Below, in pieces: positions 18,726-27,256 of a stretch of 64,000 nt of DNA. Under the pieces are notes generated by a model that worked only from the letters and a program-made list of their open reading frames with translations, searched no databases and was not told the origin of the DNA. Source of the stretch: Myxococcaceae bacterium (GTDB lineage Bacteria; Myxococcota; Myxococcia; Myxococcales; Myxococcaceae); the NCBI GenBank assembly GCA_016793095.1, contig JAEUJQ010000012.1:62001-126000 (forward strand), given 5' to 3'. Positions within the stretch are counted from its first letter, which is position 1. Every line of letters begins with the position of its first letter. Made by a program: the position numbers and the translations under genes.

Positions 18726-19868
18726 GTGCGTCGGCTCGGGCTCTGGCTTCTGCTCCTCATCGCGTGCGGCCCTGATGAGTCCCGGCTCGATGCAGGCTCG
18801 CTGGGCATTGGCGGGGGAGTCGGTGGGGGCGGAGCCGGTGGCGGCGCTGCGGACGACGGCGGACGTGACGCAGGCGACGCCGGAGCTCCACCGGACGCTG
18901 GAGACCTCGACGCAGGGGCGCTGGACGCGGGTGGCCCGGACGCGGGCGAACCTGACGCAGGGCGCTCCGACGGCGGGCAGGACGGCGGCCAGTCGGACGC
19001 AGGACTCATCGACGCTGGGCTCATCGACGCTGGGCCACGCGACGCCGGACCTCCGGTGCTGTGCACGGCGCGCGGCCTGCCTGGCACCTGCCTCGACGTC
19101 TCGGAGTGCGCCGACACGCGCCAACCGACGCCCGGCCTCTGTCCCGGTCCTGCGAGCGTCCAGTGCTGCACGCCGCGCTACGCCGTCGCCTGCGACCCGA
19201 ACGCGCGCCCGCGGCCGAACGAGAGCCTGATCGAAGGGCCAGGCACGGGCGGCTGTCCGGCGGGCATGGTGCGCGTCAGCACGTTCTGCATCGACCAGTA
19301 CGAGGCCTTCCTCGAGGAGGTCGACGGCGGCACCTGGTGCCCCTTCGTCAACCCGGGGAGCCGCCGCGTGCGCGCCCGCTCGGCTGCCGGCGCGGTGCCG
19401 CAGGGCTTCATCAACCAGGTCCAGGCCGCCGCCGCCTGCGCCGAGTCTGGAAAGCGGCTGTGCACCGACGCCGAGTGGCTGCGCGCCTGCCGTGGGCCGA
19501 CGAGCACCACGTACCCCTACGGCAACACGCGCCTCACGGGCGTCTGCAACGATCGGCGGGCGGTGCACCCGGCCGTCGAGCTCTACGGCACGAGCGCGAG
19601 CTGGATCTTCAGCCACATCGACAGCCCGTGCCTCAACCAGCTCGACGGCGGCCTCGCGCGCTCGGGCGCGTTCTCCGGCTGCTTCTCGGCGGAGAACGTC
19701 TTCGACCTGATGGGCAACCTGCACGAGTGGACGGCGGATCCGGCGGGCACGTTCCGCGGCGGCTTCTACGTCGACACCGTCGTCAACGGGAACGGCTGCC
19801 TCTACGTCACCACCGCGCACGCCGTAACGCACTGGGACTACTCGACCGGCTTCCGGTGCTGTCAGTAG
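18726..19868 (+). CDS. Formylglycine-generating-enzyme-like (SUMF1) lipoprotein
   Basis: The GTG at 18726 gives MRRLGLWLLLLIAC, a short lipoprotein signal with Cys14, and a 380-residue protein. A Gly-rich stretch and a long Asp-Ala-Gly linker lead to a Cys-containing segment and the FGE-sulfatase domain: GGCPAGMVRVSTFCIDQYE, KRLCTDAEWLRACRG, YPYGN, LMGNLHEWTAD, FRGGFY and the terminal GFRCC. In true FGEs two redox Cys near the end oxidise a sulfatase Cys; here the only late pair is the adjacent CC, so FGE activity is doubtful. Many myxobacterial SUMF1 lipoproteins are of unknown role. Divergent from the esterase. Confidence 0.88.
   Translation: MRRLGLWLLLLIACGPDESRLDAGSLGIGGGVGGGGAGGGAADDGGRDAGDAGAPPDAGDLDAGALDAGGPDAGEPDAGRSDGGQDGGQSDAGLIDAGLIDAGPRDAGPPVLCTARGLPGTCLDVSECADTRQPTPGLCPGPASVQCCTPRYAVACDPNARPRPNESLIEGPGTGGCPAGMVRVSTFCIDQYEAFLEEVDGGTWCPFVNPGSRRVRARSAAGAVPQGFINQVQAAAACAESGKRLCTDAEWLRACRGPTSTTYPYGNTRLTGVCNDRRAVHPAVELYGTSASWIFSHIDSPCLNQLDGGLARSGAFSGCFSAENVFDLMGNLHEWTADPAGTFRGGFYVDTVVNGNGCLYVTTAHAVTHWDYSTGFRCCQ
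18862..19055 (+). repeat. Asp-Ala-Gly coding repeats
   Basis: Low-complexity coding repeat giving about fourteen Asp-Ala-Gly or Asp-Gly-Gly units in the SUMF1-like lipoprotein. It contains a perfect 15-nt direct repeat (CTCATCGACGCTGGG, twice near 19008-19037). It acts as a flexible, acidic linker between the lipid anchor and the folded domain. The same protein motif, with different DNA, recurs in the RCC1 lipoprotein. Confidence 0.8.
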
Positions 19869-19874
19869 CCCGCG

Positions 19875-20552
19875 CTACTCGACGCCGAACGTCGACTTCA
19901 CGTCGGTGATCGGCTTGCCACCGTACAGGGCCTTCACCTGCGGCAGCGTGCCGAACGACCGGCTCACCATGCGATCGATGTACAGCGTGCCGTCGAGGTG
20001 ATCGACCTCGTGCTGGAGGATGCGCGCGGGCCAGCCCTTCACCCGCCACGTCTGGGGCTGACCCTTCTCGTCGAGCCCAGAGACCTCGACCTCGCGCCAC
20101 CGTCCGACGAGCGCTGCGTAGCCCGACACCGACAGACAGCCCTCGAAGAAGGTGACCTTGTCGTCGCCAATGGGCGTCAGCGTGGGGTTGATGAAGACGC
20201 GCAGCGGCACCGGCACCCGCTCGCGCTCGGCGAGCTCGGTCGGCGTGAGGGCGGCCTGCAGCTCCGACCGATCTTCGAGCACGAGCACGCGCAAGGAGAC
20301 GCCCAGCTGCGGCGCGGCGAGGCCCACGCCCGGCGCCTTCCGCATCGCCTCCGTCATGCGCACCAGCAATTGCTGGAACTCCGGCGTGCCGATCTGCTCG
20401 ACCGGCACGTCTTTCGCGCGCGCGCGCAGCACCGGGTTGCCGGTCTGCACGATGGGGTTCTCGGCGGTGTCCATGGGACCTCCGGGCTTGAGGGAGCCGG
20501 TGCTGGTGGCGCAGGCCGTGGCGAACACGGCGACGATGACGAGCAGTCTCAT
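19875..20552 (-). CDS. def: Peptide deformylase with lipoprotein-like N-terminus
   Basis: Removes formyl from N-terminal Met of new proteins; normally cytosolic. All three metal motifs are intact: GVGLAAPQ (75-82), EGCLS with Cys139, and HEVDH with His181, Glu182 and His185. The first start (ATG at 20552) overlaps the GH31 stop as ATGA and gives 225 residues with MRLLVIVAVFATAC, a hydrophobic signal with a weak lipobox and Cys14. A second in-frame ATG at 20474 has an excellent GGAGGT site and would give a normal cytosolic enzyme of 199 residues. Both starts are credible; the longer is listed. Confidence 0.9.
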   Translation of the reverse strand: MRLLVIVAVFATACATSTGSLKPGGPMDTAENPIVQTGNPVLRARAKDVPVEQIGTPEFQQLLVRMTEAMRKAPGVGLAAPQLGVSLRVLVLEDRSELQAALTPTELAERERVPVPLRVFINPTLTPIGDDKVTFFEGCLSVSGYAALVGRWREVEVSGLDEKGQPQTWRVKGWPARILQHEVDHLDGTLYIDRMVSRSFGTLPQVKALYGGKPITDVKSTFGVE

Positions 20553-22960
20553 GGTGAGGTGACGATCTCGACGTCGATGGTGCGTGAGGGCCCGGTGATG
20601 CTGAGCGAGCCGAGGGCGCCGGTGAGCGGGCCCTGGCCCGACAGCCGGGCGACGACGCGGCCACCCGAGCGCGAGACGCAGCCCCGCGAGGCCGGCGACG
20701 CGCAGTCCGGGAGCGCCAGGCCGTTCTCGGCGAACGCCGTCTCGCTGGAGGGCGCCGACACGTAGCTGGTGCCGTCGCGCTCGGTGAAGGACGAAGCCGC
20801 CCCCGGAGCCCAGAGCAACACGCGCTCGCTCTTCACGTCGTCGAGATCGACGGTGGGCGGCTCGGCGGGCACCAGGGTGTCGACGCGCTCGGGCAGCCGG
20901 GGCACCACGGCGCCCTTCTTGAGCCACAGCGGCGCCTCGGTCACTGGCGCGCGCGCGGTGACGTCGGCCGGCCCGATGACGGTCGCCGAACCGTCGAGCG
21001 CGACCCACGCACCGGTCGGAATGTGGACGGCCCGCTGCGTCGCCCCCTCGTCGACGATCGGCGCGACGAGCAGGGCGCGCCCCAGCACGTACTCGTCGGA
21101 GATCGTCCACGTCGCCGCGTCCTCGGGCGCCTCGAGGAAGAGCCCCCGCATGATCGGCAGGCCCTTCGCCTCGGCCTCGACGCTCAACCCGTCGAAGAAC
21201 GGGAAGAGGGAGATGTGCAGCTTCGCCCAGCGGCGGTAATGCGCGCGCGTCTCGGCGTCCTTCTCGAAGTTCCAGTTGTCGCGTGGGTCGATGCCGTGGT
21301 GCGTGCGCATGACTGGCGTGAGCGCGCCAAGGGTCGTCCAGCGGAAGAAGAGCTCCTTCGTCGAGTTGGGGTTGGTGGCCGACTGGTAGCCGGCGATGTC
21401 GCTTCCGAAGGTCGAGACGCCCGCGAGCCCGAGCCCGAGGCCCATCGGCAGCACCGTCGGCAGGCCATCGTCGCGCTGGAAGCTGGTGCGCTGATCGCCG
21501 GCCCACACCACCGGCGTGTGCTGGTTCGCGCCGAACCACCCCGCGCGCGCGAAGAAGACGAGCCGCTGACCTGACGGGTCCCGCTCTTTCAGGACCTCGG
21601 CGTTCAGCTTCGCCCACTCGGTCGGGTAGCGGTTGTGCGCCTCGAGCGGGTTCTCGCCGCTGGCCAGCACGGCGTCGTGCGGCAGCCACTCACCGTAGTC
21701 CGCCATCCACCCCTTGAAGCCCTGGTCGAGCGCGCGGCGCAGGTAGCCCTTCACCCACTCGCGCGTCTCGGCGCGCGAGAGATCGGCGAGGCCCGTCGGC
21801 TTGAAGGTGACGCCATCGAACAGGGCCGCGGTTCCCTTCGCGTTCTTCACCAGGTGATCGCCTGCCACCGCCTCGGCGAAGACCGACTCGTTCTCGACGA
21901 GGAAGGTGTTGAAGTACGCGTGCCAGTCGAGGCCCATGGCCGCGAGCTCCGCCGCGAGCTGCTCGGCGTCTGGGTAGAGGGTGCGATCGAGCGCCCACTC
22001 CTCCTTGAGCCGGTAGCCCTGTGCGTTCTCGCGGCCGCCGCGGAAGTCCTCGGTCCAGATGGCGGACGAGGGAATGTCGTCGTCGCGCAGCGCGCGCCCA
22101 AGCCGCCGCACCTCCATCGGGCCGAAGATGGCGTCGTTCCACGGCGCGAAGGCGACGGCCGGCGGTCGCATGGGCCGGCCCAGCACCGAGGCCGTCGCCC
22201 GCTCGAGCGCCTGCAGCGGCGACTCGCCATGGAAGAGCCGCAGCGTGAACGTGTTGCCCCACACCTCGACGCGCCAGGCCGCCTGGTTGGCGCTGCACAG
22301 CTCGAAGACGACCCGCGCGTCGGTCTGCGCTACCGCGACGAAGCCCCGGTTCGAGAGGAACGTCGGCAGCCCGTAGCTCGACGCATGGCGCGTGCCCTCC
22401 AGCATCCACGCCTCGGGGTACTCGTCGTCAGTCATGCGCTTGCCGATGCCCGGCTCGCTCGTCCACGTGGCCACGGTGTGGCCCCGGTGATCGACGCCGT
22501 CAGCCTGCGCGCCAAAGCCGAGGAAGCGGTCAGCCTCGGCGCACGCGAAGGCAAGCGAGAGCCGGTTCATCGACGCGTCCGCGGTCCGGTAGACGAGCTC
22601 GAGGGCGCCCTCGGTCGCGCGCGCCTCGACCGTCACGACGACGTTCCCTGCTGCGCTCCGGTACGAGCCCTTCGAGACATCGACGCCGAGGGAGTCCCAC
22701 GCGAAGTCGGGCGCGGACGTCCAGGCCTGGTTCCCGTCGGTGATCTTCCACGAGCCGTACTGCAGCTCGTAGCGCGCCCGCGAGGCGCGAACGGCCGCCT
22801 GTGCATACGGGCCGTCGGCCGAGAAGCCCCTGAGCAGCTCGCGCCCGGCGGCCTTCGTCACGAGGCGCTTCGACTCGACCGGCAATTCGAACGACACGAG
22901 CTTCGGCGCCTGGGGCGCGCAGCCGAGCACCAGAGCGAGCACCGCCGCGAGTCGTGGCAT
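20549..22960 (-). CDS. Glycoside hydrolase family 31 lipoprotein
   Basis: An alpha-glucosidase/alpha-xylosidase-type enzyme of 803 residues. The N-terminus MPRLAAVLALVLGC is a clear lipoprotein signal. After the N-terminal beta domain the TIM barrel begins at VAFAPWNDAIFG. The nucleophile Asp is in GWMADYGEW (about 421) and the acid/base Asp in WAGDQRTS (about 488); SDIAGY is a further conserved element. The C-terminal beta domains end in an Ig-like strand region. It probably trims alpha-linked glycans at the cell surface. Its stop overlaps the deformylase start (ATGA), an odd partnership. Confidence 0.93.
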   Translation of the reverse strand: MPRLAAVLALVLGCAPQAPKLVSFELPVESKRLVTKAAGRELLRGFSADGPYAQAAVRASRARYELQYGSWKITDGNQAWTSAPDFAWDSLGVDVSKGSYRSAAGNVVVTVEARATEGALELVYRTADASMNRLSLAFACAEADRFLGFGAQADGVDHRGHTVATWTSEPGIGKRMTDDEYPEAWMLEGTRHASSYGLPTFLSNRGFVAVAQTDARVVFELCSANQAAWRVEVWGNTFTLRLFHGESPLQALERATASVLGRPMRPPAVAFAPWNDAIFGPMEVRRLGRALRDDDIPSSAIWTEDFRGGRENAQGYRLKEEWALDRTLYPDAEQLAAELAAMGLDWHAYFNTFLVENESVFAEAVAGDHLVKNAKGTAALFDGVTFKPTGLADLSRAETREWVKGYLRRALDQGFKGWMADYGEWLPHDAVLASGENPLEAHNRYPTEWAKLNAEVLKERDPSGQRLVFFARAGWFGANQHTPVVWAGDQRTSFQRDDGLPTVLPMGLGLGLAGVSTFGSDIAGYQSATNPNSTKELFFRWTTLGALTPVMRTHHGIDPRDNWNFEKDAETRAHYRRWAKLHISLFPFFDGLSVEAEAKGLPIMRGLFLEAPEDAATWTISDEYVLGRALLVAPIVDEGATQRAVHIPTGAWVALDGSATVIGPADVTARAPVTEAPLWLKKGAVVPRLPERVDTLVPAEPPTVDLDDVKSERVLLWAPGAASSFTERDGTSYVSAPSSETAFAENGLALPDCASPASRGCVSRSGGRVVARLSGQGPLTGALGSLSITGPSRTIDVEIVTSP

Positions 22961-23010
22961 GTGCGCGTTCTAGCCCACTCGCCGCCCCCGCACCCGGGCA
23001 GCACGCTCAG

Positions 23011-23646
23011 CTAAGGACGCTTCGGAGCGGGCTTCGAGGCCTTCCCTCTCGCAGCGCGTGCCTGCTGCACCAGGTGCCCGAGGGCGCCGTCTCGTTGCGC
23101 GAGGGCGTCGAGCTCCTGGCCGAGCCGGGCGAGCTCCCTCCTGGCGTTGGGGAACTGCGCTCCGAAGCCCCGCTTGTGGAGCAGCGCCACGACCGCCTCG
23201 ACGATCGGGGGTGCGACGCGCACCCCGAGCACCTTCAACATGGCGACGCCGAGCCGAAGCCCCTGAACGTCGCCGCTCTCGCGCATGGCGACGAGCACCG
23301 AGGCGGCCGTTCGCTCGGGGCCGATGGCGTCCGCGAGCGCAGCGTTGAGCTCGGGGGTGCCCCAGGCGAACGGCAGGAACTCGTCCCACCGTGGCTCGAT
23401 CGGCGCCTTCGCCGCGAGCAGGCCCGCCGCCGCCACGTCCGCCTCCTTCGAGGTGAAGAGCCGCGGCGCCGTCACGCCAGGAGCGCGTCTGCGCGCGACG
23501 ATCTCGTCGGCGAGCGCGAGGAACGGCGCCGCGCCCCGCCTCGCCGCCACCGCTGCGATCGCGTCTTTGAAGTCACTGCGCCCCCAGGCTGCCAGGAGCG
23601 CTGCGAGGTCAGGATCGGTCGCGGAGGGATCGGTCGCCGGGGGCAT
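23011..23646 (-). CDS. Hypothetical helical protein, 211 aa
   Basis: Ala/Leu-rich, predicted to be almost entirely helical with paired helices such as PEQ-like and DVQGLRLGVAMLKVLG, reminiscent of short HEAT-type repeats. No signal peptide or membrane helix. The C-terminus is basic (ARGKASKPAPKRP). I do not recognise a family. It ends about 50 nt before the start of the GH31 gene on the same strand and is divergent from the Nudix gene. Confidence 0.65.
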   Translation of the reverse strand: MPPATDPSATDPDLAALLAAWGRSDFKDAIAAVAARRGAAPFLALADEIVARRRAPGVTAPRLFTSKEADVAAAGLLAAKAPIEPRWDEFLPFAWGTPELNAALADAIGPERTAASVLVAMRESGDVQGLRLGVAMLKVLGVRVAPPIVEAVVALLHKRGFGAQFPNARRELARLGQELDALAQRDGALGHLVQQARAARGKASKPAPKRP

Positions 23647-23740
23647 GCGGCTGTCTCTCCCGTTCAGCCCGGACGAGCCACCCCATGTCCGTGGGAGCGA
23701 CTGCTGTCAGCGCCGTCCTGTTCCGGCTACACGGCTCGCC

Positions 23741-24346
23741 ATGCGCTGGCTCGAATGGATTCAGACGCTCACCACCGTCACGCAGCGGGGCCTCGCCTAC
23801 TCGAAGGATCCGTACGATCGCGAGAACTACGAACTGCTCCGCGCGCTGACCGCCGAGATGGCGTCGCAAGGCACCACGCTCGCGCAGGCCGAGATCCACG
23901 CGCTGCTCAGCGCCGAGTCAGGCTACCCCACGCCGAAGGTCGACGTGCGCGCGGTGGTGCCGAAGGACGGCGCGCTGCTCCTCGTGAAGGAGACCCAGGA
24001 CGGCCGGTGGGCCCTGCCCGGCGGCTGGGCGGATCTCGGCGTCTCTCCCGCGCAGATGGCGGTGAAGGAGGTGCGCGAAGAGGCGGGCCTCGAGGTGCGC
24101 GCGACGCGGCTGCTGGGGGTCTTCGGCAAACAGCAGGACAGCCGCAGCGTCTTCAGCGTCTACAAGCTGATCTTCGAGTGCGAGCTGCTCGGCGGCGAGC
24201 CCCGGACGAGCCACGAGACGTGCGACGTGGGCTGGTTCGCCCGTGACGCCCTGCCCGAGCTGTCGCTGCACCGCACCCACCCCCGCCACCTCGAGGCGGT
24301 CTTCGCGCGCCTCGACGACCGCGGCCTGCCAGCGTTCTTCGAATGA
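23741..24346 (+). CDS. Nudix hydrolase, CDP-choline pyrophosphatase-like
   Basis: A 201-residue protein. The N-terminal helical domain (residues 1-62, with QRGLAYSKDPYDRENYE) and the start of the core (GYPTPKVDVRAVV) match the Bacillus-type CDP-choline pyrophosphatase/RNA pyrophosphohydrolase subgroup. The Nudix box spans 95-117 and ends with the metal-binding REEAGL; the first conserved Glu of the canonical box is absent (GWADLGVSP), as I recall is also the case for that subgroup. Likely cleaves CDP-choline or related diphosphates. A longer frame to 23285 overlaps the divergent gene, so the ATG at 23741 is preferred. Confidence 0.9.
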   Translation: MRWLEWIQTLTTVTQRGLAYSKDPYDRENYELLRALTAEMASQGTTLAQAEIHALLSAESGYPTPKVDVRAVVPKDGALLLVKETQDGRWALPGGWADLGVSPAQMAVKEVREEAGLEVRATRLLGVFGKQQDSRSVFSVYKLIFECELLGGEPRTSHETCDVGWFARDALPELSLHRTHPRHLEAVFARLDDRGLPAFFE

Positions 24347-24434
24347 CCGCTCGTCGCCCGGGTGGCCGCGCGTTGTTCGACAGCCGCGTGTTGTTCGGGT
24401 GACGACCGCGTCCCCGCCGTAGTACGCGCAGCGC

Positions 24435-26045
24435 GTGTCCTGGTTCGTCTGGGGAAGCGGCGTCGTCGCAGTCGTGCTGACTGGTTGGCTGCTGGGCCCG
24501 CCGGCGCTCCGCGCGCTCATCAAGCGCCGGCTTCGGGGCTACCGGGTCGCCGTGAATCGGGTGGACGAGAACCTGCCGGCGACGCTGTCATCGAAGCGAC
24601 GCGTCGCGGTGCTGGGCGGTGGGGTGGCGGGCCTGACGGCCGCGGTGACGCTCGCGCGGCGCGGCTTCGAGGTCGACCTCTTCGAGGCCAACGCGCACCT
24701 CGGTGGCAAGCTCGGCAGCTGGAAGGTCGAGCTCGCTCCCGGAGAAGCGGCCTGGGTGAGCCACGGCTTCCACGCGTTCTTCGCGAACTACTTCAACCTG
24801 AACCGCTTCCTCGACTCCCTCGGCCTGCGGCGCGGCTTCGAGAGCATCGGCGAGTACGTCATCCTCGGCACGGACGGCGCCGAGGTGCGCTTCGGCCGGC
24901 TCGAGACGACGCCCGTCTTCAACCTCATCGCCCTCGCGAAGGCCGGCGTCTATCGCTTTCGCGACGTGCTCAAGGCGCCCGCGCGCGATCTCTTCGGCGT
25001 CTTCCTCGAGTACGACGAGGGCGACACGTTCGCGCGGTACGATCGGGTGTCGTTTGCTGACTTCGATCGGCTCGCTCGACTGCCGCCGCGGCTCAAGCTG
25101 GCGTTCAACACCTTCGCCCGCGCCTTCTTCTCCGACGAGGACAAGCTGTCGCTTGCCGAGCTCATCAAGTCGTTCCACTTCTACTACCTGAGCCAGGACG
25201 GCGGGCTCGTGTACGACTTTCCAGTGCACGACTACGAGCCTGCGTTCCTCGCGCCCCTGCGCGGCGAGCTCGAGAAGCACGGCGCGCGCGTCCGCCTCGC
25301 GACGCCGGTCACCTCGCTCGCGAAGACGACCGACGGCTTCACGGTGAACGGGAACGCGTTCGACGCCGCCGTCCTGGCCACCGACGTCGTGGGCGCCCGC
25401 GCCATCATCGGCGGCGCCACCGGGCTCCCGACCGAGCTGAAGACGCGCTTCGAGGCGCTCCAGACTGGACAGCGCTACGCGGTGCTGCGCGTGTGGCTGG
25501 ACAAGGACGTTCGCCAGGGCCTGCCCGTCTTCGTCATCACCGATCGGGTCAAGGTGCTCGACGCGTTCGCCGCCTACCACCGCTTCGAGCACGAGGCGTC
25601 GGAGTGGACGAAGCGGCACGGCGGCTCGGTGCTCGAGCTGCACTGCTACGCGGTGCCCGAGGCGATGTCGGCGGAGCAGGTGAAGCAGGCGCTGCTCGAC
25701 GAGCTGGTGGCGTTCTTCCCCGAGGTGAAGGGCTACTCGCTGAGGCACGAGGTGTTTCAGCTCAACCGCAACTTCACTGCGTTCCACCTCGGCATGTACG
25801 ACGCGCGGCCAACGCCGGAGACGGGGGTCCCGGGCCTGGTCTGCGCTGGCGACTGGGTACGCCTGCCCTTCCCCGCGATGCTGCTCGAGGCGGCCTGCGC
25901 GAGCGGCCTCGTCGCCGCGAACGTCCTGCTGAGAGAGGCGGGGCTCCGTGAGGAGCTCGTCGAGTCGGTGCCGCCGAGGGGCCTCATGGCCGGCATGCCG
26001 CAGCCGCCGGCGCGCGCGATGCTGGCCCCGAAAGGAGGCGGCTGA
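24435..26045 (+). CDS. FAD-dependent desaturase-like oxidoreductase (CrtU/phytoene desaturase type)
   Basis: A 536-residue flavoprotein. An N-terminal membrane helix (residues 5-22) precedes the FAD motif VAVLGGGVAG (57-66) and the EANAHLGGK loop typical of carotene desaturases. The stretch HGFHAFFANYFNLN and the later YYLSQDGGLVYDFPVHDYE resemble isorenieratene synthase (CrtU)-type carotenoid enzymes more than amine oxidases. The C-terminus has the usual VCAGDW...PAMLLEAACASG flavin-binding segment. GTG start. Its stop overlaps the SDR start as TGATG, so the pair probably acts on the same isoprenoid or lipid. Substrate is inferred only by resemblance. Confidence 0.82.
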   Translation: MSWFVWGSGVVAVVLTGWLLGPPALRALIKRRLRGYRVAVNRVDENLPATLSSKRRVAVLGGGVAGLTAAVTLARRGFEVDLFEANAHLGGKLGSWKVELAPGEAAWVSHGFHAFFANYFNLNRFLDSLGLRRGFESIGEYVILGTDGAEVRFGRLETTPVFNLIALAKAGVYRFRDVLKAPARDLFGVFLEYDEGDTFARYDRVSFADFDRLARLPPRLKLAFNTFARAFFSDEDKLSLAELIKSFHFYYLSQDGGLVYDFPVHDYEPAFLAPLRGELEKHGARVRLATPVTSLAKTTDGFTVNGNAFDAAVLATDVVGARAIIGGATGLPTELKTRFEALQTGQRYAVLRVWLDKDVRQGLPVFVITDRVKVLDAFAAYHRFEHEASEWTKRHGGSVLELHCYAVPEAMSAEQVKQALLDELVAFFPEVKGYSLRHEVFQLNRNFTAFHLGMYDARPTPETGVPGLVCAGDWVRLPFPAMLLEAACASGLVAANVLLREAGLREELVESVPPRGLMAGMPQPPARAMLAPKGGG

Positions 26046-26887
26046 TGCGTGGGAAGACCGTCATCATCACCGGCGCGAACGCCGGCATCGGCAGGGCCAC
26101 CGCCGAAGGCCTCGCGAAGCAGGGCGCGCGCGTCTTCTTCGCCTGTCGCTCACGCGAGAAGACGCTGCCCGTCATCGAGGCGTTGAAGGCGTCGACCGGC
26201 AACCCTGAGCTGCACTTCCTCGAGCTCGACCTCGCCGATCTGGCCCAGGTGAAGGCCTGCGCCGGGACCTGGCGCGCGACGAACGAGCGCCTCGACGTGC
26301 TGATCAACAACGCGGGGCTCGTGCGGGTGCGCACCTTGACGAAGCAGGGCTTCGAGATGACCTTCGGCGTGAATCACCTCGGGCACATGCTCTTCACGCT
26401 GCTGCTCGAGCCCTCGCTGGTGAAGGCCGCGCCGGCTCGCGTCGTGGTGGTCGCGAGCCGCGCCCACGAGCGGACCAGCCAGCCCATCGACTTCGCAGCG
26501 GTGGAGCGGCCGCTCGCCTCATACACCGGCTGGCCCGAGTACATGCGGTCGAAGCTCGCCAACATGCAGTTCGCGTTCGCGCTGGCCCGGCGGTGGAAGG
26601 ACCAGGGCGTCAACGTCTACGCGCTGCACCCCGGGGTGATCGCTTCGGAGATCTGGCGCGCCGCGCCCACGCCGCTCCGGCAGGTCGCCATGCTCTTCAT
26701 GCGCACCCCCGAAGAAGGCGCTCGCGCGAGCCTCCACTGCGCGTCGAGCGAGGCGGCGGGCCGCGAGACCGGGCTCTACTACGACGAAGACGGCAGCCAC
26801 CGACGCCCGTCGCCCCTGGCCGTCGATGAGGTGGCGCAGGAGAAGCTCTGGACCTGGTCGATGGAGAGGCTGGCGCCGTTCCTCTGA
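26045..26887 (+). CDS. Short-chain dehydrogenase/reductase
   Basis: A 280-residue classical SDR. The cofactor motif is TGANAGIG (9-16), followed by the Arg-rich strand-2 end (CRSREK) that favours NADP(H). NNAG and a YxxxK-type active site (EYMRSK) are present. The sequence is closest in style to the retinol dehydrogenase/WWOX-like group (FGVNHLGHMLFTLLLEP, HPGVIASEIWR). Translationally coupled (1-nt overlap) to the upstream flavoprotein, so it may reduce or oxidise a product of that enzyme. Confidence 0.9.
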   Translation: MRGKTVIITGANAGIGRATAEGLAKQGARVFFACRSREKTLPVIEALKASTGNPELHFLELDLADLAQVKACAGTWRATNERLDVLINNAGLVRVRTLTKQGFEMTFGVNHLGHMLFTLLLEPSLVKAAPARVVVVASRAHERTSQPIDFAAVERPLASYTGWPEYMRSKLANMQFAFALARRWKDQGVNVYALHPGVIASEIWRAAPTPLRQVAMLFMRTPEEGARASLHCASSEAAGRETGLYYDEDGSHRRPSPLAVDEVAQEKLWTWSMERLAPFL

Positions 26888-26888
26888 C

Positions 26889-27209
26889 TCAGAAGCCGCC
26901 GTCTTCGACACACCCGGCGTCGCGATCGACGTCACAGGCGGGCCGGCGCGAGAAACCGCACTTCTGCTTGCCCTCGGGCGTGTCGATCAGCCGACAGTCG
27001 CAGGCCTCGACGAGCTCGGCGCAGCGCTGGTTGTCAGCGGCGGTGATCGAGGCCGTCGACTCGGCCGTCGCGGCGCGCTGCAGGCAGGTGTTGCGATCGA
27101 AGCTGCTCTGCTGGCACTCGCACAGCCGCTCGGACAACTGCCGGCACGGAGACTTGCAGCCGGCCAGGGCGGCGAGCGCGAACACGAGCACGGCGAACGA
27201 CGGCTTCAT
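26889..27209 (-). CDS. Small Cys-rich lipoprotein, 106 aa
   Basis: The ATG at 27209 gives MKPSFAVLVFALAALAGC, a textbook lipoprotein signal with Cys18. The mature part has about eleven Cys in C-x(3)-LSERLCEC and CDCRLIDTPEGKQKCG patterns, suggesting a small disulfide-stabilised domain. A 17-residue upstream extension is possible in frame but would spoil the signal. It ends 1 nt from the SDR stop (convergent), so neither gene has room for its own terminator. Function unknown. Confidence 0.8.
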   Translation of the reverse strand: MKPSFAVLVFALAALAGCKSPCRQLSERLCECQQSSFDRNTCLQRAATAESTASITAADNQRCAELVEACDCRLIDTPEGKQKCGFSRRPACDVDRDAGCVEDGGF

Positions 27210-27256
27210 GAGGCGCGCACCCTGCCACAGTTGACGCGCAGAGCCAGCCTTCCCGT

